From Streptomyces albogriseolus (GTDB lineage: Bacteria; Actinomycetota; Actinomycetes; Streptomycetales; Streptomycetaceae), in contig BMVA01000012.1 of the NCBI GenBank assembly GCA_014650475.1, forward strand, positions 205,597 to 269,596: 64,000 nt of DNA, given 5' to 3'. A model generated the notes under the pieces. That model made no database searches. It was not told the origin of the DNA and saw only the letters and a list, made by a program, of their open reading frames with translations. This document shows, in pieces, positions 1 through 9,231 of this stretch. Each line of letters begins with the position of its first letter. Positions within the stretch are counted from its first letter, which is position 1. The translations under genes were made by a program, and so were the position numbers.

Positions 1-811
1 GGTCGAGGTCGGAGTGCATGGCGACCGGGCGGCCCAGCTTGGCGGCCCAGCCGGAGAACTGCTTGCGCACCTCCCAGTTGAGGTTGACGTGCAGGGAGCC
101 CGAGGTGCCGCCCTGCTTGGTCAGCGACACGGAGGGCGCGGCCTTGGTGAGCGTCACCTTGGTGAGCTGGACGGGCGCCGGGGGTGCGACGGGCGGGGGC
201 GGCGGCTGCGGCACGGTGACCGGAGGCGCGACCGGCGTGACCGGCGGGGGCGCCACGGGCGGCGCGGCGGGCGGCGCGGCGTGCTGCGGTTCGTCCACGG
301 TGATGCCGTAGTCGGTGGCGAGTCCCTCGAGCCCGCTGCTGTAGCCCTGTCCGACGGCGCGGAACTTCCAGGCGCCCTGGCGCCGGTAGAACTCGCCGAG
401 CACGAAGGCCGTCTCGGTGGTGGCGCCGGCGCTGTCGAAGCGGGCGGCCACGGCGCCGTTCGCCGCGTCCTTCACCTCGATGAAGAGGTCCGGGACCTGC
501 CCGAAGGCGCCGCCGTCGCTGGAGGCGGCGAGGAGGACGGTCTCGATGCCGGGCTCGACGCGCGTGAGGTCGACGAGCAGGGTGTCGGTGACCCGGCCCC
601 CGTCCTGCCGCTTGCCCTCGTGTCGTACGGCGCCGGAGGCGTGGGCCGGCTGGTTGTAGAAGACGAAGTCGCCGTCGGAGCGGACCTTGCCGCCGGCCAG
701 CAGCAGCGCCGAGGCGTCCGCGTCCGGCACGCCGGGGCCGGAGCGCCAGCCCACGTCGACCCGGAGCGCCGTGGCCGGCACCGGTGTGTTCGATCCCTTC
801 GACATGGACAT
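1..811 (-). CDS. TerD-family stress protein, 3' end cut by window edge
   Basis: Translating the reverse strand gives a TerD domain over roughly the first 170 residues, with the family's DALLLAGGK-like segment (here [10 protein letters not shown]), the acidic calcium-binding stretch and FVFYNQP, followed by a proline/valine-rich linker and the start of a second TerD/TerA-like region ([17 protein letters not shown]). TerD proteins are cytoplasmic calcium-binding proteins associated with tellurite and other stress resistance, and in Streptomyces with differentiation. The start could be the ATG at 811 or the in-frame ATG at 805; the GGGGGCGGGA just upstream fits 805 better as a ribosome site. The gene continues past base 1, so its C-terminus is unknown. 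No other ter gene is visible in the window. Confidence 0.88.
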   Translation of the reverse strand, partial: MSMSKGSNTPVPATALRVDVGWRSGPGVPDADASALLLAGGKVRSDGDFVFYNQPAHASGAVRHEGKRQDGGRVTDTLLVDLTRVEPGIETVLLAASSDGGAFGQVPDLFIEVKDAANGAVAARFDSAGATTETAFVLGEFYRRQGAWKFRAVGQGYSSGLEGLATDYGITVDEPQHAAPPAAPPVAPPPVTPVAPPVTVPQPPPPPVAPPAPVQLTKVTLTKAAPSVSLTKQGGTSGSLHVNLNWEVRKQFSGWAAKLGRPVAMHSDLD

Positions 812-1113
812 GTCCCGCCCCCATCACAGGTCGCCGCGCCGGGCGAGTCCCCGGCATCCGTCGGTGTGCGTCCGCCCAACCTATTCCCCCGCGCGCGGGA
901 CGCCCACGCCCGCGGGTGCGGACCACCCGGGAGCCACCCCCTGCGACCGCCGGTAACGCCCTCGGAACTCGGCCTTTACACGAAATTCGCGCGGCAGTAC
1001 GCCCGTTTTCCATAAGTTCGCTCACATTGGGGATCGCGAGTCACCCGGGGCGCGGAAAACAACCCTCTTATCGGTCTCCCCAACCAGCACATCGTGGGCT
1101 TAACTTATGTGCC
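812..1113. promoter_or_regulatory. Divergent intergenic region, TerD / DUF6643
   Basis: Roughly 300 bases between two divergent genes. On the forward strand TAACTT at 1101-1106 lies seven bases before the ATG at 1114, which has no ribosome site, so the DUF6643 transcript is probably leaderless. On the reverse strand TAGGTT (reading 883 to 878) is a possible -10 for the TerD gene. No convincing -35 hexamer was seen for either. A 12-base GC palindrome (CCCGCGCGCGGG) sits near 887-898. Confidence 0.4.
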
Positions 1114-1551
1114 ATGACCTCCCCCCGCTCCATGTATGGCGGCGGCTACTCCTCCGCTGCTTTCCCGGACACCCCGATCTACGACTCGCTCGTGGCCGAG
1201 CGGGGCACCCCGCAGATCGCCCCGATCCGGGTCCCCGCCGCGTACGAGGCGCCGGCCAGTCACCTGCCCGCGCTTCCCTCGGCGTTGCCGGCCCTCCCGG
1301 CGGCACCGTCCCAGCCGTCCTACGGCTACCCCCAGCCCTCCGTGCCGCAGCCCGCCCCGCTCCAGCAGGCGCACACGGCGTACATCCCGCAGCAGGCCAC
1401 CGCGCCGCGCGGCTACCCCGGCCCCCAGCCGCAGCCGCCGCGCCCGCCGCAGCCCGCCGGGTACGAGGCGATGCGCCCCGCGGCCGCCCCGCGGCCGGCG
1501 CCCGTGCCGTACCAGGACCCGTACAACAACCAGCAGTACCGGGGGTACTGA
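1114..1551 (+). CDS. DUF6643 family proline/glutamine-rich protein
   Basis: A 145-residue low-complexity protein beginning MTSPRSMYGGGY, with a conserved N-terminal block (FPDTPIYDSLVAERGTPQIA) and then a Pro/Gln/Ala/Tyr-rich tail ending QQYRGY. This pattern matches the Streptomyces family named DUF6643; no enzymatic motif, signal peptide or membrane segment is visible. The function is unknown. The start was chosen at ATG 1114 because the longer in-frame extension has no ribosome site and reads through poorly conserved composition; the gene is probably leaderless. Confidence 0.8.
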   Translation: MTSPRSMYGGGYSSAAFPDTPIYDSLVAERGTPQIAPIRVPAAYEAPASHLPALPSALPALPAAPSQPSYGYPQPSVPQPAPLQQAHTAYIPQQATAPRGYPGPQPQPPRPPQPAGYEAMRPAAAPRPAPVPYQDPYNNQQYRGY

Positions 1552-1609
1552 GCGGCCGAGCCGCGCCGAACGGGCCGGGGCCGTCGTCCGCCGATGGCAC
1601 GATGGCCCC

Positions 1610-2437
1610 ATGGGGAACGCTCGTGTGCGCTCGATCCACGTTCATCCGGTCAAGGCCTTCCGGAGCCTGCCGCTCCGGGAGGTCGTCGTGGAGCGCTGGG
1701 GTCCGGCCGGTGACCGGCGCTGGATGCTGATCGACGACGGGGGAAAGGTCGTCACCCAGCGCCGCCATCCGCGCCTGGCCCTCGCCGCCGCCGAGCTGCT
1801 GCCCGGCGGCGGCGTCGTGCTGTCGGCGCCCGGCTGTGACCCGGTCACCGTGCCCGTGCCGGCGCCCGGCGCGACCGTCCCGGCGGACGTGTTCGGCGAC
1901 AAGGTGGAGGCCGTCCCCGCGGAGGACGCGGCCGTGCACGCCTGGTGCGGCGACTTCCTGGGCACACCGGTGCGGCTGGTGCACCTCGACGACCCGGCCG
2001 TGCGGCGGCCGGTGGACCCCGCGTACGCGCTCCCCGGCGAGACGGTCACGTTCGCCGACGGATACCCGCTGCTGCTCACCACGACCGCCTCCCTGGACCG
2101 GCTCAACTCCCTCGTCGCGCAGGGCGAGCACGCGCACGAGGGCCCGCTGCCGATGAGCCGCTTCCGGCCCAACGTGGTCATCGAGGGGACGGAGCCGTGG
2201 GCCGAGGACCGCTGGACCCGCGTCACCGTCGGCGAGGTGGCGTTCCGGATCCCCAAGGCCAGCGGACGGTGTGTGGTCACCACCACCGACCAGGACACCG
2301 CCCGCCGCGGACGCGAACCCCTGCACACCCTGGGCCGGCACCGGTCCGTCGGCGGCCGGCTCCTCTTCGGCGTGAACCTGGTGCCCCTCTCCCCCGGCAC
2401 CCTGCGCGTCGGCGATCCGCTGGAGGTCGTGGCCTGA
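1610..2437 (+). CDS. MOSC domain-containing protein (YcbX type)
   Basis: A 275-residue protein with an N-terminal MOSC beta-barrel domain (VRSIHVHPVKAFRSLPL, GDRRWMLID) and a C-terminal MOSC core in which FRPNVVIEG and SGRCVVTTTD carry the conserved cysteine expected for sulfur or molybdenum cofactor handling. YcbX-type proteins work in molybdenum-cofactor-dependent N-hydroxylated base detoxification; whether this one does is inference. No Shine-Dalgarno is seen before ATG 1610, so it is likely leaderless. It is followed after 100 bases by a membrane protein gene. Confidence 0.88.
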   Translation: MGNARVRSIHVHPVKAFRSLPLREVVVERWGPAGDRRWMLIDDGGKVVTQRRHPRLALAAAELLPGGGVVLSAPGCDPVTVPVPAPGATVPADVFGDKVEAVPAEDAAVHAWCGDFLGTPVRLVHLDDPAVRRPVDPAYALPGETVTFADGYPLLLTTTASLDRLNSLVAQGEHAHEGPLPMSRFRPNVVIEGTEPWAEDRWTRVTVGEVAFRIPKASGRCVVTTTDQDTARRGREPLHTLGRHRSVGGRLLFGVNLVPLSPGTLRVGDPLEVVA

Positions 2438-2537
2438 CGCGCGCTCAGATCCTCCGGGCGCCGTCCCGCGACGCGGGAACCCGTGCCCGCTCCGGTGCGT
2501 TGGGCAGCGTGAGGGAACCGGGGAGGGGGTGCGTGCC

Positions 2538-3140
2538 GTGCGGGCGGTCAGCGGTCTCTGGCGCTGGCGGCGCAACCCGCTGCGCCGCGCCACCGACCTC
2601 GCGGAGGCCTGGCTGGCGCTCACCGCGCTCCTGCTGGTCACGCTCGCCGCGCCACTGATCGGCGTCCTCTCCGGGAGCGCCGCCCACACGTGGCTGCAGC
2701 GGTCGGTCCGCGTCCAGCAGCAGTCCCGGCACCTGGTCACGGCCGCGGTGGTGCGCGAGCTGGACCCGGCCCCGGCGGCCACGGACCCGGAGCTGGTGGG
2801 CGGAGCCCCGGGCAGCCGCGTCCTGGCCCGCTGGACCGCCCCGGACGGCACCGCCCGGCGGGAGGCCGTGCAGGCGCGCCTGCCGGATCCCCGGCCGGGC
2901 GACACCTTCCGGATATGGACCGACGGACACGGGGACCGGGTCGCGCGCCCGCTGGACCCCGGCACCGCGACGGCGCACGCGGTGCTGGCGGGCGCGGGGG
3001 CCGCGCTGCTGGCCGCCGGACTGTTCGAGGGCGGCCGGCGTCTGGTGCTGCGGCGGATGCTCCTGCGCCGGTACGCCTGCTGGGGCCGGGAGTGGGGCCG
3101 CGTGGGCCCGGACTGGGGCAGGACGGGCGCCGGCAGCTGA
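2538..3140 (+). CDS. Rv1733c-like two-helix membrane protein
   Basis: A 200-residue protein with an Arg-rich N-terminus, a hydrophobic segment near residues 25-45, a soluble extracytoplasmic-looking middle of about 90 residues ([31 protein letters not shown]) and a second hydrophobic segment near 145-165 followed by a basic tail. This layout matches the actinobacterial Rv1733c-like family, of unknown function. GTG 2538 was chosen over GTG 2529 because the GGGAGGGGG run ending at about 2529 gives a proper ribosome spacing only for the downstream codon. Confidence 0.72.
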   Translation: MRAVSGLWRWRRNPLRRATDLAEAWLALTALLLVTLAAPLIGVLSGSAAHTWLQRSVRVQQQSRHLVTAAVVRELDPAPAATDPELVGGAPGSRVLARWTAPDGTARREAVQARLPDPRPGDTFRIWTDGHGDRVARPLDPGTATAHAVLAGAGAALLAAGLFEGGRRLVLRRMLLRRYACWGREWGRVGPDWGRTGAGS

Positions 3141-3264
3141 CGGCGTTCCGCCTCTGGTCAACTCGCCGCCCCCGCGCACGCTACGGTGGTCCGGCCGAAC
3201 GGATCGGCAGCGACTCGGTCGGGAACGAGCCACAGGTACGACGAGGTGGGGGCACGGCAACACG

Positions 3265-5709
3265 ATGGCACAGGGCACGGTCCAGGTGACGCACACCGGC
3301 ACATCGAGGTGGCGCCGCCGCACGGGTGAGTACCCATCGCTCGCCGCCGCCCTGGAGGCCGCGGGCGAGGGCGACGTGCTCACCGTCGCTCCCGGCACCT
3401 ACCGGGAGAACCTCGTGGTGCGGCGGGCGGTGACCCTGCGCGGCCCCGAGGGGGCGCCCGGCTCGGTGCGCATCGCGCCGCCGGACGGCGTGCCGCTCAC
3501 CGTGCGCGCCTCCGCGGTGGTGCAGGACCTGCACGTGGAGGGGCAGGACGCCACCGCCCCGGCCGTGCTGGTGGAGGAGGGCACCCCCGAGCTGCGGGAC
3601 ATCCGCGTGGTCAGCCGGTCCGCGGCCGGCATCGAGGTGCGCGGCGCCGCGCGGCCCACGGTGCGCCGGTGCACGGTCGACAACCCGGCGGGCGCCGGCA
3701 TCGCCGTGGTGGACGGCGGGGGCGGGGTGTTCGAGGACTGCGAGGTGGTCGCCGCCGGACAGGCGGGCGTCGCCGTGCGCGGCGGAGGCCACCCCCGCCT
3801 GGAGCGCTGCACGGTGCATCACGCCTCCGGTTCCGGCCTGACCGCGACCGGGGAGAACTCGGCGCTGGAGGCCGTCGGCTGCGAGGTGTACGAGGTGCGC
3901 GGCAGCGGGGTGCAGGTGACCGGCCGCGCCACCGCCCATCTCACCGACTGCGACGTGCACCGCACCACCGGGGACGGCGTCACGCTCGACACGGACGCCG
4001 TGCTGACGCTGGCCGACTGCCGCATCCACGACATCCCGGAGAACGCGGTCGACCTGCGTTCCCGCTCGGTGCTCACCCTGACCCGCACCACGGTGCGTCA
4101 GTTCGGCCGCAACGGCCTGTCGGTGTGGGACCCGGGGACGCGGGTGGACGCCAACCAGTGCGAGATCTTCGACAGCACGGGCGACTACCCGGCGGTGTGG
4201 GTGAGCGACGGCGCGACGGCCGTCCTGGACTCCTGCCGGGTGCACGACGTGCCCGACGCGCTGTTCGTGCTCGACCGCGGCTCGCGCGCGGACGTCGTCG
4301 ACAGCGACCTCTCCCAGGTGCGCAACACGGCGGTCTCGGTGAGCGACGGCGCGACCGCCCAGCTCGACGACTGCCGCATCCGGGAGGCCGCGACCGGCGC
4401 CTGGTTCCGCGACCACGGCAGCGGCGGCACCCTCAGCAACTGCACCCTGGACGGCACCCAGACCGGTGTCATCGTCACCAAGGGCGCCGACCCGACCGTC
4501 GAGCGCTGCACGGTCGACTCCCCCGCCGAGGCCGGCGTGTACGTGTCCGCGGGCGGCCGCGGCACCTTCGAGCACTGCCGGGTCACCGGCAGCGGCGGCT
4601 ACGGCTTCCACGTCATCGACGGCAGCCGTACGACGCTGCGCAAGTGCCGCACCGAGCGCTGCGCGCGCGGGGGTTACGAGTTCGCCGAGGGCGCCGACGG
4701 GACGTCCGGCTCGGGCGGGCCGGTCGTCGAGGACTGCACGAGCGACGAGTCCGGCAGCCTGCGCGCCGAACCGCCCGCGCCGGAGCCCGCGGTGCAGACG
4801 ACCGGGCACACCACGGGACTGCTGGGCACGGTCCCCGCCCCGGCCGGCGCCCCGGCGCCGGCCGCCCCCGCCGCCGTGCCGGAACCGCGGCGCGAGACGC
4901 GCACCTCCAAGGACGTCCTCGGCGAACTCGACGCCCTGGTGGGCCTGGAGAGCGTCAAGCGCGAGGTGCGGGCCCTCACCGACATGATCGAGGTGGGCCG
5001 GCGCCGGCAGCAGGCCGGGCTGAAGGCCGCGTCCGTGAAGCGGCACCTCGTGTTCACCGGTTCCCCCGGCACCGGCAAGACCACCGTGGCGCGCCTGTAC
5101 GGCGAGATCCTCGCCTCGCTCGGGGTGCTGGAGCAGGGCCATCTGGTCGAGGTGTCCCGGGTGGACCTGGTGGGCGAGCACATCGGCTCGACGGCGATCC
5201 GCACCCAGGAGGCGTTCGAGAGGGCGCGCGGCGGGGTGCTGTTCATCGACGAGGCGTACGCGCTGTCGCCGGAGGACGCGGGCCGGGACTTCGGCAAGGA
5301 GGCCATCGACACGCTGGTGAAGCTGATGGAGGACCAGCGGGACGCGGTGGTGGTCATCGTGGCCGGTTACACGGCCGAGATGGAGCGCTTCCTGTCGGTC
5401 AACCCCGGTGTGGCGTCCCGTTTCTCGCGGACGATCACGTTCGGCGACTACGGCCCCGAGGAGTTGCTGCGGATCGTGGAGCAGCAGGCCGAGGAGCACG
5501 AGTACCGGCTGGCGCCGGGCGCCGCGGAGGCGCTGCTGAAGTACTTCGCCGACCTCCCCAAGGGGCCCGCGTTCGGCAACGGACGTACGGCGCGGCAGAC
5601 GTTCGAGGCGATGGTGGAGCGGCACGCGAGCCGTGTCGCCCAGCTCGACGAGCCCACCACCGACGACCTGACGCTGCTCTACGCGGAGGACCTGCCCGCG
5701 CTGCCCTGA
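3265..5709 (+). CDS. Beta-helix repeat protein fused to CbxX/EccA-like AAA+ ATPase
   Basis: This 814-residue protein has two parts. Residues about 20-490 are a right-handed parallel beta-helix made of about 23-residue coils with repeating patterns such as [14 protein letters not shown] and [13 protein letters not shown], as in pectate-lyase-like or NosD folds. After a Pro/Ala linker (about 510-545) comes a CbxX/CfqX-type AAA+ module: Walker [10 protein letters not shown] near residue 600, Walker B GVLFIDEA near 660, and a C-terminal helical lid. This AAA+ clade includes Rubisco activase CbxX and the type VII secretion ATPase EccA. No signal peptide is seen, so it should be cytoplasmic. The natural client is not predictable; no type VII genes are nearby. 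It converges on the next gene with a 10-base gap. Confidence 0.9.
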   Translation: MAQGTVQVTHTGTSRWRRRTGEYPSLAAALEAAGEGDVLTVAPGTYRENLVVRRAVTLRGPEGAPGSVRIAPPDGVPLTVRASAVVQDLHVEGQDATAPAVLVEEGTPELRDIRVVSRSAAGIEVRGAARPTVRRCTVDNPAGAGIAVVDGGGGVFEDCEVVAAGQAGVAVRGGGHPRLERCTVHHASGSGLTATGENSALEAVGCEVYEVRGSGVQVTGRATAHLTDCDVHRTTGDGVTLDTDAVLTLADCRIHDIPENAVDLRSRSVLTLTRTTVRQFGRNGLSVWDPGTRVDANQCEIFDSTGDYPAVWVSDGATAVLDSCRVHDVPDALFVLDRGSRADVVDSDLSQVRNTAVSVSDGATAQLDDCRIREAATGAWFRDHGSGGTLSNCTLDGTQTGVIVTKGADPTVERCTVDSPAEAGVYVSAGGRGTFEHCRVTGSGGYGFHVIDGSRTTLRKCRTERCARGGYEFAEGADGTSGSGGPVVEDCTSDESGSLRAEPPAPEPAVQTTGHTTGLLGTVPAPAGAPAPAAPAAVPEPRRETRTSKDVLGELDALVGLESVKREVRALTDMIEVGRRRQQAGLKAASVKRHLVFTGSPGTGKTTVARLYGEILASLGVLEQGHLVEVSRVDLVGEHIGSTAIRTQEAFERARGGVLFIDEAYALSPEDAGRDFGKEAIDTLVKLMEDQRDAVVVIVAGYTAEMERFLSVNPGVASRFSRTITFGDYGPEELLRIVEQQAEEHEYRLAPGAAEALLKYFADLPKGPAFGNGRTARQTFEAMVERHASRVAQLDEPTTDDLTLLYAEDLPALP

Positions 5710-5719
5710 GCGCGGGCCG

Positions 5720-8056
5720 TCAGGCCGCCGGACCGGGCTCCCCGGTCCGGCGCGGGGCGGGCACCTCGGGCCGCAGCCGGGCGAGCAGGCGCCGGCGTTC
5801 CTCCGCGAACGCCGGGTCGGCCCGGTAGTCGGAGTGGCCGAGGATCGGCGCGGGCAGCGGGTGTTCCGCGGTGCGGCCGTAGGCGAGGGGGTCCTTCAGC
5901 GGCGGGCGGTCCACGTCGGGTCCGCCGTCGCCGGGCAGTCGCACGGGGCCGCCGATGGGGTCGGTGCGCCGGTACAGGTTGCGCCAGCAGACGACGTCGC
6001 GGTGCAGGGAGTCCAGCGCGTCCGGCCCGAAGTGCGCGGGGAACCAGCGGCCGTACAGCCGCTCCAGCGGGGAGCCGTAGGTGAGCAGGGCGACGCGTCT
6101 GCGGGCGGACGGCGGGAGCTGCCAGGCCGCGGCGGCGGCGAGCACGCTGCCCTGGGAGTGCCCGGAGAGCACCAGCCGTCCTCCGGTGGCGCCGGTCCAG
6201 GTGGCGATCCGCCAGGTCAGGTCGGGCACCGCGCGCTCGGCGTAGCAGGGCGGCGCGAAGGGGTGCGCGGCGCGCGGCCAGAAGGTGCCGACGTCCCACA
6301 GGATCCCTATGGTGCGGCGGGCGGAGGCGTCCTTGTAGGCGCGCCGGCCCCAGGTGACGAGGAGGACGAAGCCGAGGCCGATCAGCCAGGAGCCGAGGGC
6401 CTGCGCGGTCTGCGCGGCGCCGTGCACGACGGGGTGGGCGCCGCGCGCCGCCTCGCCCGGCGTCTCCCCGGTGGCCGTCGCGCCGACCAGGGCCCCGGCG
6501 CCCAGCAGCAGGGTGGCGGCGGAGGTGGCGGCGAGGATGCGCGGCCCCCGGTCGGTGAGGGCGGCCATGGCGCGTACGGAGGCGATCCGCCGGGTGCGGC
6601 CGGGATCGCCTGTCTCACCGGCGTACTCCTCCTCGACGGCGGCGCGTTCGGCCCGTGCGAGGTGCCAGGCGCGGCGGGCGAGCCAGCAGCACATGACGAG
6701 CAGCAGCAGGAGCAACGGCGGGATGACGGACGCCTGCCAGGTGAGCAGCACCGGCGGCCCCGGGAGGGAGGCACGGGTGCCGTCCAGCCAGTCGGACACC
6801 CGCTGCGAGACCCCGCCCGACATCACTCCGCCGAGGGCGCAGGCGAGCATGGCGACCGCCGGCCCGGCCAGCCCGCGCAGCGCGGCGCGCCGGTCGGGGT
6901 CGGTGCGGTGCAGGGCGTGCGCGACGCCGGCCAGGACGGTCACCAGCAGGCCCTGCGCGAGGGTGAGGGCGCCGAAGGTGACGTTGCCGGGCAGCCGGCC
7001 CGCCGACTCCCAGCCGGGCCGCTCCCACCCCGAGTAGAGCGCGCCGAGGACGAGCAGGGCGAGGGCGGCGAGGGGCAGCCCTCGCACCAGCCGGCGGTCG
7101 GCGTCGCCGTCGGGGCGGCGTTCGCTGCGGCCGCGGCGGCAGACCACCCACACCACCGCGCCCGCCCCGGCGGCCAGGGCGGCCTCCAGCAGCACGCCCA
7201 GGACGGCGAGGACGGCCGGGCCGCCCGGCTCGCGGTCGTAGCGGGCGGCGGCGGAGCCCACGGCCGCGGCGACCGTCAGCAGCGCGGCGGCGGTGTGGGC
7301 GGCGCGCAGCCGGGCGCCCAGGCGGCGGCCGTACCAGAAGCCGGGGCGGCTCAGCGCGGTCGGGCCGGTGTCCTCCTCCGCCTCGGAGCCGCCGGGCGGC
7401 TGCTGCGACTCGTACGCGCTCCAGGTGCGCAAGGACAGGAACCACAGCAGCCCGGTCAGGGCGGCGGGCACCACGGCCGCGAGGGCGAGCCGGCGGCCGG
7501 GCGCGCCCCACCAGCCGCCCTCGGGCGACAGGAAGCCGAGCCAGGAGTGCCGGTCGGCGCAGGCGGGCGTGCCGGCGCACTGCCAGGCGGTGAGGTCGAG
7601 GGCGACCTCGCAGGCGGCGGCGACGAGGAGCACGGTGAGGCTGAGGCCGGTCAGCCGCACCAGCAGCCCGTACAGCCGGACCGTGCGGCGGCGGCCGTGG
7701 GCGCTGGGGCGCATCCAGTGGGCCAGGTTGACCACCATGAACGGCAGGAGCAGCAGCCACAGGGCACGGGTGCCGTTGCCGGAGGTGAGGTTGCACCAGA
7801 CGTACGCCTCCGGGACGGGCCCGTCGCGGCGGGCGCCGGGGTCCCGTTCGGCGTCGGCGTCGTCGGCGCGGCGGAACACGGCGGCGATGCCGTCGCCGGT
7901 GACCCGGACCGTGCGCGGGTCGTCGAGCATCTGCTCCGGGGTGGTGCCGCCCACCCCGTGGACCAGGAGTTCCAGCGCGGCACCGGGCCCGCCGGGCCCC
8001 TCTCCGGCCGGTTCTCCGCCGTCCTCGGCCGGTCTGTGCTGCTGTGCGTTCTCCAC
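5720..8056 (-). CDS. Polytopic membrane protein with C-terminal alpha/beta-hydrolase (lipase-like) domain
   Basis: A 778-residue protein starting at GTG 8056, chosen because GGGGGAGG lies seven bases upstream. An N-terminal segment carries LLVHGVGGTTPEQML, an oxyanion-like HG motif. About eight to ten hydrophobic helices follow (for example LWLLLLPFMVVNL, LAALALLVLGALYSGW, IPPLLLLLLVMCCWLA). The C-terminal 200 residues return to a hydrolase fold with the nucleophile elbow GHSQGS and a downstream HSDYR that may supply the histidine. The hydrolase domain seems split by, or wrapped around, a membrane block. Substrate unknown; lipid or ester hydrolysis at the membrane is inferred. Confidence 0.78.
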   Translation of the reverse strand: MENAQQHRPAEDGGEPAGEGPGGPGAALELLVHGVGGTTPEQMLDDPRTVRVTGDGIAAVFRRADDADAERDPGARRDGPVPEAYVWCNLTSGNGTRALWLLLLPFMVVNLAHWMRPSAHGRRRTVRLYGLLVRLTGLSLTVLLVAAACEVALDLTAWQCAGTPACADRHSWLGFLSPEGGWWGAPGRRLALAAVVPAALTGLLWFLSLRTWSAYESQQPPGGSEAEEDTGPTALSRPGFWYGRRLGARLRAAHTAAALLTVAAAVGSAAARYDREPGGPAVLAVLGVLLEAALAAGAGAVVWVVCRRGRSERRPDGDADRRLVRGLPLAALALLVLGALYSGWERPGWESAGRLPGNVTFGALTLAQGLLVTVLAGVAHALHRTDPDRRAALRGLAGPAVAMLACALGGVMSGGVSQRVSDWLDGTRASLPGPPVLLTWQASVIPPLLLLLLVMCCWLARRAWHLARAERAAVEEEYAGETGDPGRTRRIASVRAMAALTDRGPRILAATSAATLLLGAGALVGATATGETPGEAARGAHPVVHGAAQTAQALGSWLIGLGFVLLVTWGRRAYKDASARRTIGILWDVGTFWPRAAHPFAPPCYAERAVPDLTWRIATWTGATGGRLVLSGHSQGSVLAAAAAWQLPPSARRRVALLTYGSPLERLYGRWFPAHFGPDALDSLHRDVVCWRNLYRRTDPIGGPVRLPGDGGPDVDRPPLKDPLAYGRTAEHPLPAPILGHSDYRADPAFAEERRRLLARLRPEVPAPRRTGEPGPAA

Positions 8057-8345
8057 CGTGCGGCCTCCCCCGTGACGCCCCGTCGGATCCGTCCGTGCGG
8101 GACAGGATCTCCCGCGCCCGGACGCTGTGCGTCCGTCGTCACTCAATCTCCCCGATCCGTGTGACACGCACGCCCCGCGCGGGCCCCCAGAACCGCCATG
8201 TACGCGACGAGCGACCGGTGGCGCCGCCGGGGGCCCGGCATGGGAGGATGGGGCGTCCGCGCACCGGTGCCCGGGAGGATGCCGCCCGAGGCCGTGGACG
8301 CGCGGGAGTGTCGGACGGCTGTGCGGCGAAAGGACCGGAGCGTAC

Positions 8346-9197
8346 GTGAGCGAGAATCAGAACCTGCTCGCCGAGCAGCGGCGCACCCTGATCCTCGACG
8401 AGGTCCGGCGGCGGGGCGGGGTCCGGGTCAACGAGCTGACCCGCAGGCTCGGTGTGTCGGACATGACGGTCCGCCGCGACCTCGACGCGCTGGCCCGGCA
8501 GGGCGTTCTGGAGAAGGTGCACGGCGGCGCGGTCCCGGTGGTCGAGGCGAGCACCCACGAGCCGGGGTTCGAGGCCAAGTCGGGACTGGAGCTGACCGCC
8601 AAGGAGGACATCGCGCGCACGGCGGCCGAGCTGGTCCCGCCGGGCGCGGCGATCGCGCTGTCCGGCGGCACGACGACGTTCGCGCTGGCGCACCGGCTGA
8701 CCGAGGTCCCCGATCTCACGGTGGTCACCAACTCGGTGCGTGTGGCGGACGTCTTCCACGCGGCGCAGCGCTCCTCGGGCAGCCGGCAGGGGGCGGCCAC
8801 GGTGGTCCTGACCGGCGGGGTGCGCACCCCGTCCGACTCGCTGGTGGGCCCGGTGGCCGACCAGGCGATCGCGGCGCTCCACTTCGACCTGCTGTTCCTC
8901 GGGGTGCACGGGATATCGGTCGAGGCGGGGCTGTCGACGCCGAACCTCGCGGAGGCGGAGACCAACCGGCGGCTGGTCCAGTCGGCCCGGCGGGTGATCG
9001 TGGTCGCCGACCACACCAAGTGGGGGACCGTCGGCCTGAGTTCGTTCGCCTCGCTGGAGCAGGTGGACACGCTGGTCACGGACTCCGGGCTGTCCGCCGA
9101 GGCCCGCGCGGAGGTCTCCGAGCATCTGCGTCGGCTGGTGGTGGCCGGCGAGTCCGAGCGGTCCGAGGACGAGCCGGCGGCGGCCGCCGACGCCTGA
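8346..9197 (+). CDS. DeoR/GlpR-family transcriptional regulator
   Basis: A 283-residue regulator with an N-terminal winged helix (EVRRRGGVRVNELTRRLGVS, then MTVRRDLDALARQG and the typical KVHGGAV) and a C-terminal DeoRC phosphosugar-sensing domain (VVTNSVRVAD, VVVADHTKWG). DeoR proteins usually repress sugar or nucleoside catabolic genes and are released by a phosphorylated sugar. No obvious sugar operon adjoins it; its neighbours are the membrane hydrolase (divergent) and the convergent cysteine-enzyme gene, so its target cannot be told from context. GTG 8346 follows a GGAG-like site. Confidence 0.93.
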   Translation: MSENQNLLAEQRRTLILDEVRRRGGVRVNELTRRLGVSDMTVRRDLDALARQGVLEKVHGGAVPVVEASTHEPGFEAKSGLELTAKEDIARTAAELVPPGAAIALSGGTTTFALAHRLTEVPDLTVVTNSVRVADVFHAAQRSSGSRQGAATVVLTGGVRTPSDSLVGPVADQAIAALHFDLLFLGVHGISVEAGLSTPNLAEAETNRRLVQSARRVIVVADHTKWGTVGLSSFASLEQVDTLVTDSGLSAEARAEVSEHLRRLVVAGESERSEDEPAAAADA

Positions 9198-9231
9198 CCG
9201 GGGCGCCGCTCCCGCTCGCCGTCCCCCGACC

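Noticed and set aside
1100-2965. A 621-codon reverse open frame across the DUF6643 and MOSC genes
   Set aside because: It spans two real forward genes and the gap between them; low-complexity Arg/Pro/Ala sequence without motifs.
3181-5625. An 814-codon open frame on the reverse strand opposite the beta-helix/AAA+ gene
   Set aside because: It mirrors the GC-rich forward gene, has a composition rich in Arg/His/Gly with no recognisable domain, and the forward frame has clear motifs.
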